Assembly (NCBI GenBank): GCA_025464975.1
Contig: JAODMT010000004.1
Location: 389,478 to 453,477, forward strand
Direction of reading: 5' to 3'
DNA: 64,000 nucleotides
From: Microbacteriaceae bacterium
GTDB taxonomy: Bacteria > Actinomycetota > Actinomycetes > Actinomycetales > Microbacteriaceae
Of the stretch, positions 29,618 to 39,900 are shown piece by piece; the stretch's first letter is position 1; each line of letters starts with the position of its first letter. The notes below the pieces were generated by a model. The model did not search any database and was not told where the DNA came from. It saw only the letters and a program-made list of their open reading frames with translations. The position numbers and the translations under genes are program-made.

Positions 29618-29907
29618 TAGGCGGCCGCTCGTTCGATGAGCCACGCGTCGACGTCTTCACGGTGATAGAGCGGTCGGCGGCCCGCCTGCCCTCGCGCTGG
29701 CGGCCCCTCCCCGAGGTAACGCCATCGGTAGATGGTGCCTTTTGGGCTTCGCACGTACTCGGCCAGGTCATCGATGGACAGCCAGGGGCTAGTAGTGGTG
29801 CTCTTCTCGATAGTGGACGTTGTCATACACTCTCTGTGCGCGGCACAGGTTGGGCAGGGCGTCTCGGTCTCGACAGATGTGGGAGTTGGTTGTGGTTTGG
29901 TGAGCAT
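29617..29907 (-). CDS. Excisionase-like helix-turn-helix protein
   Basis: This small DNA-binding protein of the excisionase/MerR-like HTH type is 96 aa, or 69 aa if started at ATG 29826. The core reads WLSIDDLAEYVRSPKGTIYRW, then LYHREDVDAWL, the typical winged helix of Xis-like proteins. The longer form adds a Cys-rich CPTCAAHREC segment. The gene immediately precedes and overlaps the integrase, the usual xis-int order. Confidence 0.85.
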   Translation of the reverse strand: MLTKPQPTPTSVETETPCPTCAAHRECMTTSTIEKSTTTSPWLSIDDLAEYVRSPKGTIYRWRYLGEGPPARGQAGRRPLYHREDVDAWLIERAAA

Positions 29908-30113
29908 GCTGTCTCTATGCCGACCGATTCCAGCTAGGTGTCGTGCGCCGAATCTTGACGGTCTCCGACAGGCGATAGGAAGCTATTGGAAATGAAAGCG
30001 CCTAAGTCATAGACGCACGCACCGTCGGGCTCCAACTGCCGCCTCCGCCGGATCGAGACAATGGAATGAACTCACCCAGATTGGGGATAGTTGCCCCTTC
30101 CGGGTTGCTTTAA

Positions 30114-30518
30114 GCCATCCTCGAGTTCGCGAAAGGCGTTGAGGCGGCCTCTTTCGATGTGGATCTGGAGTGGAGGGAGCCTGATCGGCCGACCGAGCGA
30201 GCAACGTTTACAAAGGCGGACGCCCTACAGGTTAAGCGGCTGGTGTCCGCTCGTGAGCTAGATCAAGACGAGGTCACCCTTCGAGGTCGTCTGGTCACCC
30301 TCAGCACCGAATCACGTTGGGAATTGGATGTCGGAGACGGTAACCGCTTGACCATTGATCCGACGACGATGGCGGCGGACGTTGATGTAACGCAGTTTCA
30401 CCTCCAAGAGGACATCACAATCTTGGCGAAGCCTCATCGCAAGGATTTCCCCGGTGGGGGACATTCAACTATCTTCAAAGCCGTGACCGCTACCTCCAAC
30501 GAGGCTCTGGGTACCTAG
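30114..30518 (+). pseudogene. C-terminal remnant of a larger gene
   Basis: The frame is open from just after a TAA at 30111 and reads protein-like (LEFAKGVEAASFDVDLEW, then DALQVKRLVSAREL) before any start codon. The first GTG (30159) has no ribosome site and falls inside the coherent sequence. The 5' part is probably lost. If intact from 30159 it would encode 119 aa. No family is recognised; it ends in a predicted beta-rich domain. Confidence 0.45.
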
Positions 30519-30726
30519 TCGCCGAAGGGGCGGGCACTTCAGCGCCTGCGGGAAATGTGGTGGGCGCCTACCCACGCGTCATCTCGCCAGCATCGCGTGG
30601 TTCGCAGGAGGATGGTTCCTTCGCAACGGGTCGTCGGCGAAGCGATGAACAAGGGAGGCGAGCGGGGCCTCGTCATGGCGCGCCGACCTTGCCATCGATC
30701 GGAGCACGTCCGCGCATAGCTGTTAT

Positions 30727-31278
30727 ATGGCCCATCTCGTGCTCGACGAACTCCGCTCATCAGCTCCCACCAAGCCGGACGGGTCCGAATGGAGGCTTCG
30801 CTTAATCGCTCGGGCTGAACACCAGACTATTTACGGCGACACGTTCGAGGATCTCGTCCGCGGGGCGTTCATCGAGGGCTACCCGTCTGCGCCGTATACC
30901 GCTGATGTGATCGCCGAGATGTGGCGCGCAAGGCGAGCCTTCGCGTGCAACTTGGCTGATGTGAGCCAAGCAAACGTAGTGCTTGACGTCGAGAATGAGG
31001 ATCCCGATCGGCTACATAAACTTTGCCAGCGTGAAGTGCGGGCCCTGTTGGAGGCGCGGGCGACGCCCAAGGCGACCACGTGGTGGTGGAGCGCGGATAT
31101 TCCGCTCTACATAGTTGCATCGTCGTTCGCACCGTTCGCTACTCGCAAGCGCCCAAAGCCTTCCGGTTTCGGTGAGGTAGTGATGATCGACGATTTCGAT
31201 GACGAATCGCTTGTGACCAGCGTGGCACCGCTTCTTGGGTGGGAGATCGTGGACGTCGCGTCAAGCGACCGCGCCTGA
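30727..31278 (+). CDS. Hypothetical protein
   Basis: This 183-aa soluble protein has no recognised domain. Codon pattern and residue mix look genuine (VVLDVENEDPDRLHKLCQREV). There is no clear ribosome site; the ATG follows TGTTAT closely, so it may be leaderless or truncated. It overlaps, or nearly abuts, the next gene (stop TGA then GTG), indicating a two-gene unit in the cargo region. Confidence 0.65.
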   Translation: MAHLVLDELRSSAPTKPDGSEWRLRLIARAEHQTIYGDTFEDLVRGAFIEGYPSAPYTADVIAEMWRARRAFACNLADVSQANVVLDVENEDPDRLHKLCQREVRALLEARATPKATTWWWSADIPLYIVASSFAPFATRKRPKPSGFGEVVMIDDFDDESLVTSVAPLLGWEIVDVASSDRA

Positions 31279-31279
31279 G

Positions 31280-31804
31280 GTGAAAGACTTGTCGATCGTG
31301 GACAGAAAGCACCAATTGGCTGGCCCGGGCGCCGTGTACATCGTCGAGGGATTTATGGCCGGCGATGGCCAAGCCACGGAGATTGCGGATGGCTACTCCG
31401 GTGTGCTTGGAGTAGTCGCCCACTACCTCGGCGTCCAATACACGGTCTCGGCATCGCCCCGCCAAAAGTATGAGGCGCGCAAGCTGATCGCGGAGGCCGC
31501 AGCCGAGAAGGAACAACGTCTCGTTGTCGATGAAACGCTGCAACCGAATGCGCCTTGGAAGCGTCTCGAGGACCTGCCGGCGTGGATCGGCAGCCTTCTC
31601 ACCCGGCCGAAGGGGCTGGATCTACCGCGACTGCCGGAAGATGGATTGCCTGCCGGTTCGCCGCCGATGTTCGTATGCCGGCACCGATTGCCGGGCGATA
31701 TTTACGTCCCCGGCGGTTTGATCGAAATCTTCGACCCGCTGACGGAGGCGAGCCTGGTGGAATCATTCGTGATTGGCGGATTTCTAAAGGTAAAGGCGTT
31801 CTAG
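31280..31804 (+). CDS. Hypothetical protein
   Basis: This 174-aa soluble protein of unknown function starts at GTG 31280, overlapped by the stop region of the preceding gene (TGAGGTG). The N-terminal half includes YIVEGFMAGDGQATEIADGY; the C-terminal half is rich in Pro and hydrophobic residues (PPMFVCRHRLPGDIYVPGGL). It pairs with the preceding gene. Confidence 0.65.
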   Translation: MKDLSIVDRKHQLAGPGAVYIVEGFMAGDGQATEIADGYSGVLGVVAHYLGVQYTVSASPRQKYEARKLIAEAAAEKEQRLVVDETLQPNAPWKRLEDLPAWIGSLLTRPKGLDLPRLPEDGLPAGSPPMFVCRHRLPGDIYVPGGLIEIFDPLTEASLVESFVIGGFLKVKAF

Positions 31805-32116
31805 ACCAAGCGGCGCGGTGATTGGTCGCTAACTCCACGCCGGACGGATCGGACACACCGACACGCCCACAAGCCAGCACCGGTGCGCGGATGGGAATGA
31901 GCGCAGACGCTGAGGGAACGGGGGTTGAGGGTTCGGCCGCGCGCACGCGTCGGGAGGCCGAGAACTGATTCCTTGAGTACATCGTCACGCTCAGTCACGG
32001 CACCACAGCCCCGTGCCGTGGGCGGTCGCCTGAAGCACCACAACGACCGCGTCTCGGAATCGCTTAAGGCGCTCCGGTTGACCTGAATCCGTGTCGGGAA
32101 GGGGTATCGCCGGCCG
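31805..32116. other. Gene-free interval
   Basis: No open frame with a plausible start or composition, no repeats and no terminator-like hairpin were seen in these 312 bases. Confidence 0.5.
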
Positions 32117-32644
32117 ATGGTTGCGGTTACGCTCACGCGCGTGTTGAGGCTTCATCCTCTCTTCGCCGTGGCGGCGCTGGTCGCCGCGACAGTGTGCGGG
32201 TGCTCCACCGCTGAGCCCAGCCCGACCCCGTCTGCGTCAGTCAAGCCGTCCCCGACCCCGACGACCATGACCGAATCGGAGGCGGCCGCGGCATATCTTT
32301 CTGCTGTCTGCCCGACGAACAAGCTTCTCTCGCAGCTCAATGAAGCAGTTACGAAAGGTGACTTCCCCACAGCTCACGCGTTATTCCCGCAGCTAGTTGC
32401 AGGCGAGGTATCCGCAGCCAAAGCCTTGGACGCCGGCCGTTGGCCAATAACCGTGAAAGCCGATGTCAAAACAATTCGAGACTTTTACTTCGCCAGCATC
32501 GTCCCCGACCAGCAGGCCGCGGCTGCGACGTCCTTGGACGAGATGAATGCAATCGTGTATCCCGACGCAACCGCCTCGAACGCAGCGAGCCAACGTGCAC
32601 GAGCCCGGCTCGGACTCTCCCCGTCACAGTTAGTCGGCTGCTGA
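32117..32644 (+). CDS. Putative secreted lipoprotein
   Basis: This 175-aa protein has a lipoprotein signal peptide ending in AATVCGC (second Cys likely lipidated), a Pro/Ser/Thr linker (SPTPSASVKPSPTPTT) and a small helical domain with two further cysteines, one in YLSAVCPTN and one at the very C-terminus (LVGC). No known domain is recognised. It would be anchored outside the cell. Confidence 0.72.
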   Translation: MVAVTLTRVLRLHPLFAVAALVAATVCGCSTAEPSPTPSASVKPSPTPTTMTESEAAAAYLSAVCPTNKLLSQLNEAVTKGDFPTAHALFPQLVAGEVSAAKALDAGRWPITVKADVKTIRDFYFASIVPDQQAAAATSLDEMNAIVYPDATASNAASQRARARLGLSPSQLVGC

Positions 32645-32795
32645 CCGCTCAGAGCACTGACGCTTCCACTGTCACGAGTTCATCCGGCGTCAACCCGTGA
32701 ACCGGTCCAACGAGAAGCATCTCGAGAACCCACCGGGCCACCCTTCTTGTGGATAGATCGCACAGTCACTCCTGCCTGTCGCTCAAACTGGCGAG

Positions 32796-32924
32796 ATGGA
32801 AACCTTGGATCTCATCGTTTGCGAGAGGTGCCGAGGCCGGCTCGGTTACTGGTACGAACGAACGCCTTGGGGAGTCGCTCGCCGTGTCTTCTGCAAGAAC
32901 TGCGACCGCGGCGGAGGCGTCTGA
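32796..32924 (+). CDS. Small zinc-ribbon protein (42 aa)
   Basis: This short frame encodes two CxxC pairs, CERC and CKNC, spaced about 20 residues apart with aromatic residues between (GRLGYWYERTPWG). This is a plausible zinc-ribbon microprotein. GCGAG precedes the ATG as a weak ribosome site. Function is unknown. Confidence 0.5.
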   Translation: METLDLIVCERCRGRLGYWYERTPWGVARRVFCKNCDRGGGV

Positions 32925-33127
32925 GCAAGGTGGAGCGTGCAATCGACAGGTTGGAACGACGGCGGTACCTTGGAGCTGCAGGATTCTGCCCCAAGTAGGT
33001 GATCCGAATGAATCGTCCGGCATTCGTCCTCGTAGCCGCGAGCTATGAGCCATCGGTGGGGGTAAATCCGGAGATTTGATGAGCGGCAGTACTCAGGCCC
33101 TGCGCGCCATCGGAGGGCAAGCAAACG

Positions 33128-33388
33128 CTACTGTCCCTCCGCCTGATCAATCAGGTAGTCGAGTGCGGCTTCCCAGTCGTCGATCGATTCGCTGACCGTT
33201 GCGCCTTCATGGTCGAGCCGCACCGTGTACAGCGGCCCGCGTTCGTCAACGGCTGGTGTGGCGATCAGGGTTCCGATGAGTCTGGCACCTTCGAATACCG
33301 ACCAAGTTTCGCTCTCACGCTCCTCGAGCCGGTAAACCTTGTCTCCGTACTCGTAGCGGCCTTCTGCTGACTCTGGTCCATCTTCCAT
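33128..33388 (-). CDS. Hypothetical protein
   Basis: This 86-aa acidic protein from ATG 33388 reads GDKVYRLEERESETWSVFEG and ends with an acidic helix (IDDWEAALDYLIDQAEG). A TTG at 33469 would extend it to 113 aa. No family is recognised. It lies on the strand opposite to its neighbours in the cargo region. Confidence 0.6.
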   Translation of the reverse strand: MEDGPESAEGRYEYGDKVYRLEERESETWSVFEGARLIGTLIATPAVDERGPLYTVRLDHEGATVSESIDDWEAALDYLIDQAEGQ

Positions 33389-33591
33389 GTGCTCGATCGT
33401 AGCGGTGCCCCGCGACCGTTCATGAAGCGCGATCTCTCCCTGAGAATCCCACAGAAGATGCCTATTCAATCACGCGAGTCGACCAGTTGACGCGCGGTTG
33501 ACCGTCACAAAGGGCGCGCCGACTTGCCCAACACTCACCTAGTCTGTCTGCGCTGACCGGCATAATCGTGGAGACATCGAGAGGAGGGCAC

Positions 33592-35244
33592 ATGGCTAAG
33601 CGCGCGCTCTCGCTCGATCAGACCCACCCGGACGTTTCTGCCCAATGGCACTTCAAGTTGAACGGCGACTTGACGCCGAGCAATGTGACGCGTTCCTCTG
33701 ACCGCAAAGTCTGGTGGCTCTGTGACCTGGGCCACGCTTGGATTGCAACGCCGGGGCACCGAACGCGAGGTCAGGGTTGCTCGGTGTGCGCGGGCAAGCA
33801 GATCATCGTCGGCGTGAACGATCTCGCGACCACAGCCGCGAACGTCGCGTCCGACTGGCATCCCACGCTCAACGGGGACCTCGCGCCGACGGACGTCACA
33901 AAGGGCTCCGCGAAACGTGTCTGGTGGCGTGATGAACTCGGCCATGAATGGCAGTCGCAAATTAACAACCGGGTAAATGGGACCGGTTGCCCGTATTGCG
34001 CGAATCAGCAGGTGCAGGCGGGCTTCAACGACCTCGCTAGCCGGCTGCCTGATCTTGCCGCTCAATGGGATTGCAGCAAAAACGCCGACTTGAAGCCGGA
34101 AATGGTGACAGCGTACGCGAACCGCAAGGTCTGGTGGCTTTGCGCCAACGGTCATTCCTGGTTCGCCCATGTCGGAAACCGTGCGAACGGCAACGGCTGC
34201 CCGGGCTGCGCAGGTCAGATGGTTGTCGCCGGCGAGAACGACATGGTGACCACGCACCCGGCGCTCGCAGCGGAGTGGCACCCACAGCGCAACGGCGAGG
34301 AGTCACCGTCCGATGTATTTGCTGGCTTAGGCCGCAAAGTCTGGTGGATGTGTGCCGGGGGACACGAATGGCAGGCGACCGGAAATTCGAGGACAGGGGG
34401 AGCAGGGTGCCCAACTTGCGCCGGTCAGCGAGTTCTCGCCGGGTTTAACGATCTGCGGACCCGAAATGCGCAGCTAGCGGCAGACTGGCACCCCGAACGG
34501 AACGGCGACCTGCATCCAGAGATGGTGACGATTAGCAATGCGCGTCGCGTCTGGTGGCTCGGCACCTGTGGCCACGAATGGCAAGCGATCATTTCCAGCC
34601 GGACGGCCGGATCGGGATGCCCGGTCTGTGCCGGTCTCCAGATTCTTCCGGGATTCAACGACCTCGCGACCGCTGAACCGGCGCTCGTTCAGGACTGGCA
34701 TCCGACCAAGAACGGGAGTCTTACGCCTTCCGAGTTCGCACGGTACTCCAACAAGAAGGTTTGGTGGCAGGACGGGGAAGGCCACGAGTGGGAGTCGACG
34801 ATCAACAACCGGTCTCACGGCCAAGGGTGCCCTTTCTGTGCTGAGCGTGGATTCAACCCGGGCCAACCGGGCTACGTCTACTTCCTCGAGCACACAGCAT
34901 TAGGCGCTTTCAAGGTTGGCATAACGAACATCGGAAGAGGCCGACTCGATCAGTTCAGGCGCGACGGCTGGCAAATCCTAAATCTGGAATTGTTCGGGAA
35001 TGGCCGCGACGCTGCGGCTGTCGAGCTTGCGATCAAACAGTGGTGGCGCCGCGCGCTGAAGCTGCCAGCGTGGCTTGCCTCGCAGGATATGCCTCGGACC
35101 GGAGGTTGGTCGGAGACCATTTCCTCTGAGGCTCTCACCGCCAGGGAGTGCATTGAAAGGATCAAGGTCGAAACCGCGCGCAGGTTGGAGATACGGCGCG
35201 TGACAGACTTGGAGGGACGCGAAGTCGTCGATGCGTTGCAGTAA
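33592..35244 (+). CDS. Six-repeat zinc-ribbon protein with C-terminal GIY-YIG-like domain
   Basis: This 550-aa protein starts at ATG 33592 after AGGAGG. It carries six consecutive ~69-residue repeats of the zinc-ribbon PF14311 (DUF4379) type, each with a W-H-P-x2-N-G core, VWW, GHEW and a GCPxCAG knuckle. Repeats 1, 3 and 4 have all four presumed ligands; 2 and 6 lack the first Cys and repeat 5 has it shifted. The C-terminal ~120 residues begin GYVYFLEH and continue KVGITN, the pattern of GIY-YIG/T5orf172 nuclease-like domains. Tandem DNA-binding ribbons plus a nuclease-like end suggest DNA targeting; function is inferred. Confidence 0.85.
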   Translation: MAKRALSLDQTHPDVSAQWHFKLNGDLTPSNVTRSSDRKVWWLCDLGHAWIATPGHRTRGQGCSVCAGKQIIVGVNDLATTAANVASDWHPTLNGDLAPTDVTKGSAKRVWWRDELGHEWQSQINNRVNGTGCPYCANQQVQAGFNDLASRLPDLAAQWDCSKNADLKPEMVTAYANRKVWWLCANGHSWFAHVGNRANGNGCPGCAGQMVVAGENDMVTTHPALAAEWHPQRNGEESPSDVFAGLGRKVWWMCAGGHEWQATGNSRTGGAGCPTCAGQRVLAGFNDLRTRNAQLAADWHPERNGDLHPEMVTISNARRVWWLGTCGHEWQAIISSRTAGSGCPVCAGLQILPGFNDLATAEPALVQDWHPTKNGSLTPSEFARYSNKKVWWQDGEGHEWESTINNRSHGQGCPFCAERGFNPGQPGYVYFLEHTALGAFKVGITNIGRGRLDQFRRDGWQILNLELFGNGRDAAAVELAIKQWWRRALKLPAWLASQDMPRTGGWSETISSEALTARECIERIKVETARRLEIRRVTDLEGREVVDALQ

Positions 35245-35309
35245 TCGGGCTAGTGTCCGTCGTCACAGCGATTTAGTGGCCTGGCCCGCGGCCCAGCCCA
35301 ACGTGACTC

Positions 35310-35813
35310 CTAGAAGAGAAAACCTTTCAACGCGGCGGTCGCAATAGTCGCGACCCCTCCCAGCACTATTCCCCAGATCGCTTTCTTGCGGCCGATCGGC
35401 GCGTGGCCGTCGCGCTCCCAAGCATTCGCCCGCTGTATTGCAAAGATGCCCCAGACGATGGCGGCGATTCCGACTAGACAGAAAAGGTTGAACAAGAAGG
35501 AAACTATTCCCCAGACGAGCGCGTTCGTTGCCAACGTGTTCTTTCCGGCAGCGAGGTCGCGGGCGGGCTTGTACGGGTTGTACCCACGCCCGTTCATCGT
35601 TACTTTGGCAGGTGCGCTCACGCTAGCAACGTGCTCCCGTCCAACGGCAGCGACGTCCGGGACCGGCTGGGCTGCTTCCAAAATCGGGGGAGTGAGCCTC
35701 GAAGCCGCACCGCCAGTTTCGTAGTGGCTGGTCCATTCGTACCCATTCCACCAGCGTCGTGCGGGTGCGCCCGCCGGGTCTGGGTAGAAGCCTGCGGGCG
35801 CGGTCGTACTCAT
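35310..35813 (-). CDS. DUF2510/DUF4190-like membrane protein
   Basis: This 167-aa protein has an N-terminal DUF2510 motif (GFYPDPAGAPARRWWNGYEW) followed by a linker and two transmembrane segments (VWGIVSFLFNLFCLVGIAAIV and AIWGIVLGGVATIATAAL), like DUF4190 proteins. Such proteins are common, uncharacterised envelope proteins of actinobacteria. Its ATG overlaps the stop of the upstream minus-strand gene, so the two are coupled. Confidence 0.82.
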   Translation of the reverse strand: MSTTAPAGFYPDPAGAPARRWWNGYEWTSHYETGGAASRLTPPILEAAQPVPDVAAVGREHVASVSAPAKVTMNGRGYNPYKPARDLAAGKNTLATNALVWGIVSFLFNLFCLVGIAAIVWGIFAIQRANAWERDGHAPIGRKKAIWGIVLGGVATIATAALKGFLF

Positions 35814-36133
35814 ACGATCTCCTCGTTAGTGGTTAGCCCATGTTGATAGAAACATTCGACCTCGTCTAGCCCCGCTTGTAGGGCCACGCCGCCCAGCGAA
35901 ACGGTGTTCATTACACAGATCACGATCGTCGGCTTGGGGCGTTGCGACAGTGTGCGGTTCTCGTCGCCGCAGGCGTAGCCGTAGCCGTGTGACGGGTCGA
36001 AAGCGTTGGCGACTGGGCACGACGCGCATTCGATCCGGCCGTCGACCACCTGGCCCGCCAGATCGCCGGCCTCATTCGTGACGGTACTAGGGCTGCGATG
36101 CGCAACCTCCACCAGGTCGGGAAGGCCATTCAA
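35810..36133 (-). CDS. Hypothetical protein
   Basis: This 107-aa frame includes IECASCPVANAF and YACGDENRTL, giving a possible metal site. It ends with an ATG-overlap to the DUF2510 gene. The start is doubtful: only TTG 36133 or GTG 36112 are available and neither has a good ribosome site, so it may be 5'-truncated. No family is recognised. Confidence 0.5.
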   Translation of the reverse strand: MNGLPDLVEVAHRSPSTVTNEAGDLAGQVVDGRIECASCPVANAFDPSHGYGYACGDENRTLSQRPKPTIVICVMNTVSLGGVALQAGLDEVECFYQHGLTTNEEIV

Positions 36134-36193
36134 CTACGGAGACAGGAGCGTTAACGACGATGAGGGCGGCGAAGAACTTTTCCGGCGCGGGGT

Positions 36194-36766
36194 TTAGCCA
36201 CCCACGGCAGCGCGGTGCTCCTCAAGTGTCCTCCGGACGGTTCGTGTCGAACATGCGAAGAGTTCGGCGATCTCTCCTGATTGCCGGCCTTCGCCGCGAA
36301 GGCGGATAACCTCAAGCTTCTGTGCCTCGCTCAGGCTCGCTGGCCTTCCGCCGACGCGACCGCGTGCTTTCGCGGCTACCAAACCATCCTTGACTCGCGC
36401 TCGCAACAGCTGCCGCTCGTGTTCCGCGAGTGCTGCGACGATGGTGAAGACCATGGCGCCCGCCGGTGTAGCCGTGTCGACGCCGAGCTGCAAAATACGC
36501 AGGTGTATGCCGGTAGCCCTCAGCTCGTCAGCCCATTGCAGCAGCTGACGCGTATCGCGTCCGAGACGATCGAGCGACTGCACCACGACGATGTCACCTG
36601 CCCGGGCTGCGTTCCACAGGGCATCAAGCTGGGGTCGGCTCGCCTTTGCACCAGAGACGTGGTCGATGAAGACGCGGTCACAGCCGGCCTCCCGGAGGGC
36701 GTCCTCTTGGCGGTCGGTTACCTGGCGGCCATCAGAAGTGCTGACACGCGCGTAGCCGAGCAGCAT
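36194..36766 (-). CDS. Serine recombinase (resolvase/invertase type)
   Basis: This 190-aa site-specific serine recombinase has its catalytic serine in LGYARVSTSDG at the N-terminus, the VVQSLDRLGRDTRQLL region, and a C-terminal HTH (GEIAELFACSTRTVRRTLEEH). ATG 36766 gives a standard resolvase. The frame continues to ATG 36895 or 36925, which would add 43-53 residues not typical of the family. It may resolve dimers, invert DNA or be the remnant of a transposon; no terminal repeats were seen. Confidence 0.9.
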   Translation of the reverse strand: MLLGYARVSTSDGRQVTDRQEDALREAGCDRVFIDHVSGAKASRPQLDALWNAARAGDIVVVQSLDRLGRDTRQLLQWADELRATGIHLRILQLGVDTATPAGAMVFTIVAALAEHERQLLRARVKDGLVAAKARGRVGGRPASLSEAQKLEVIRLRGEGRQSGEIAELFACSTRTVRRTLEEHRAAVGG

Positions 36767-36934
36767 CGGGCGGCCAGAAACCCGGGTGGCAGGCCCGGCT
36801 GTATCGCCGGGGTTTATTTCCGCCTCCGAACCGCGGATCTCCGGTGCATCATCGGCCGGACTGGCGAGGTGGCCATAAACAGTTGTTTTTGCTCCCATGT
36901 GGTGTTTATGCGCGGCAGGACGCATTAGTCGGGC

Positions 36935-39900
36935 CTATTTCTGCTGCTCGAGGCTCGTAAGCTCACTCAAATGAGCGTATGCAGAGCTGTCGTCGGTCGT
37001 TGCGTCCTTGACCGCATCGGTAAGGCTGGTGGCACTGACCTTTGAGAGGGCCCATCCGAGTGGAGGGACGATGGTCGGTTTTGTGAATGGAGCGACGACA
37101 ATGATCTTGGAACGCATCAGGTGATTTTTGTTGGCATTTCCGCATCCAGTTGCGCCGGTGGCCGGGCAGTAACGTTGGAAGCTCGTCATGATCCTCTGCA
37201 CCCACGCTTGCTCATCGACCTGGTTGCTCCTGGCGCCATAACCGATGAAGGGGATGAGCGGCTCCGCCACGGCTCCTGCTCCTTTGGGCGCAAGGTCGAA
37301 GCCGCTCGAGTTTCGAAGGTAGAGCAGGATGGGAACTGCGTAGTGACCTTCGGCGGCCCCCACTGTGGAGTTGTAGCTTCGGACCGCCTCGGCAATTGTG
37401 GGCGCTAGGTCGGCAACCGTTCCGAGAGCTGAGCCTTCTGCGTATCCGCCGTCGATCAACTGCGTCGCTGTTCCCTTGGCGCATGAGCTGTCGCCGCTCG
37501 GGAACCGGCCAGCAGGTGTGATGAAAGGGAATCGAGCGGAAAGCATAGCGGCGGCGGCCCAATCCAATGATTTGGGGCATGCTGCGCCGTAGATGGTCGC
37601 AAGGTTCCCGGACTTCGCTGGTGCAATTGTCGGGCTCGAACAGCTGAGGGGATCGCTTTGGTTCTGTTTCGGGTTTGGTGCGCTTGCCGGCAACTGCCCA
37701 ACGAGCACGCGGCATTTTGAACGAGCATCTGTCGAATTGAGCACCAGGTAACCTGTTCCATCGGTGGGTTTCAGGTCGAGCGGTTTGCCCAGCTCCTTCG
37801 CGGCTTTGATCCAGCCTTCTTCGATGAGAGCTGCCCGGTCTCGCCACTTGTAGTCGCCGCCGACCATGGAAGGTGAATGGACACCGAAGCCTGTGGCGAC
37901 AAGGTCTCCCGCCAGCAGCCCGGTAGCCGCGGACGCGACGATGCTGGGACTTGCGAGGAGTTCGACCTTCTCTGCTGCCTGGGATTTGTAGGCCTTGGTA
38001 AGTGCAAGGCCGAGCGATCCGCCGCTCACTCCGCTTGAGAGAAGCACCGATTCTGGAAGGCAGCTCTCTTTCGTTGCCCAGAGGCTACTCATCGCTTTGC
38101 TCGTTAAGTAAGCTGCCCGTATTCCGCCTCCTTGGGCGGCCACGACGACGATCGGTTTCACGATCACGCCCTCAGAGGTTTTCACAAGGCAGGAACTTGC
38201 CGTGATGCGCTCGCGCAGAATAGCTGCGAGGTTAGTTTCCGGCGTGGAATTCGTGTCAGAAGTGCCTCCTGCGTCGTTTATTAAACGTGTGGCGTGCACA
38301 GTCGCGTCACCGCCCCCGGAAGCCGTGACAACGGTAAACACTAAGGGGACGACTATTGCCAGGGTAAGCACCGGCGCGGCCCTCAGGCGAAACATGCGAA
38401 AGATAGCTAGGAGCCGGTAGTCCTGCAGCGCGATTGTGAATGAGCCGAGGATCAAACCCCAAGCGGTGATAAGCACCACTGTTACGGCGACGCCGCCAAG
38501 CGCCCTGGCGAAGTCTGTCGGGAAGATGAGTGCCGCGGTAACAACCGCGGCTCCAACAACCAGTAACCAGAAGAGTGCGACCCGTGTGCGTGCCGCTTCT
38601 TCGGGCGACCGGTTGGCCACCGGGTTGTAAGAGCGGGTGCGGTTGATGTGACGACGCGGCCAATCCGTCCATCGCTGCCAAAATGCCGTTGCATCGTCTG
38701 TTTGGGAGGCGCTGTTCGCAGTGACTAGAGCTCTCGGCCAAAGGATCGCACCAGCGACTCCCAAGACAAAGCCGGCGACTCCCAAGACAAATTGGAGCAG
38801 TGGCAATCCCGAGAAGGGGCCCAGGAAAATGAAGCCAGCGAACGACCGCACCAGGCCTAACCCACCCACGCAAAGGACAAGGACTGCCAGAACGTCCCCG
38901 AAGATCCAAGAGTACACAGCCCGCTCGTTGTCAGGATCTGTACGCCGAGAAAGCAGGTCTCGCCGTCCATCGAGCCACCGCGACAACAGGACGATCATGA
39001 CCGGCACTAGTAAGAAAAGGACGGCTGCTACGCCGAAATGGTGCGGGACTTGCGACCATCCGCCGCCGAGAAAGACCGTGCTCAGCACCGTCCAAACGGC
39101 GAGAGCCGCCCAGGCCATGACCGGAATAAGCCACCATATCCATTGCCGAGCAAAAGGAAGCTTCGCCGTGTCCTCTACCTGTCTTACGCGTATGTCGAAG
39201 CTGCAGCGCGCACGCTGCCGACCAAGCACGAAACTACCGAACGCTGCAATTCCCAGAAAGGCGGCGGCAACTGCCACGTACCAGAGCCCCGACAGCGAGT
39301 CCAACCACTGCCGTTGTATGTCAGGCAGCTGGTCCAGCACACCTGCCCCCGGAATGCACGAAAACACAACGAGAACGAGCACAAGTACCGCTGACAGCCG
39401 ATGCACCCACACTGCTCTGGCTGAATGCTTAATAATCCTCGCGAGAATCGTTCGCGTCCCAGAGTTGCGCAAGACTGCAGCAGAGAAGACGGCTACAACG
39501 ATCCACTTCAGAGTGGAAACCACTGCCACCATTCCTCCGACCACATCGAGGGGGAACGGAAGGCCCAAGATAACGCTGGCGCCGAAGAGTAGAAAGCCAG
39601 CCTCAAGAATTTCGGTGGCGATGAGAGACCACAAGAGAACCCTGCTCACATTCACCCATTCGAGGGGCGGAGGGCTTCCCGCTGGTGGATTTGGCGGAAG
39701 TGCGCGCGCGGTCAGGCGGAAAAGAATGACGGCGTAGGCGAGTACGAACAACGCATCGATCAACGCGGACGCGACGATCCACCATCCGATCGTGCTACCT
39801 AGCCCACTGGAAGCCCATTGCCCCCACGCGGGTACGTTGAAGATGGCGAGCGGGCCGATGACGCTGGTCAGAGAGTGGCTCTGACGGTCCGGTCCAATCG

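Noticed and set aside
33592..34860. Repeated blocks suspected to be DNA-level tandem repeats
   Set aside because: The repetition is at protein level (zinc-ribbon units); the DNA has diverged and is coding throughout.
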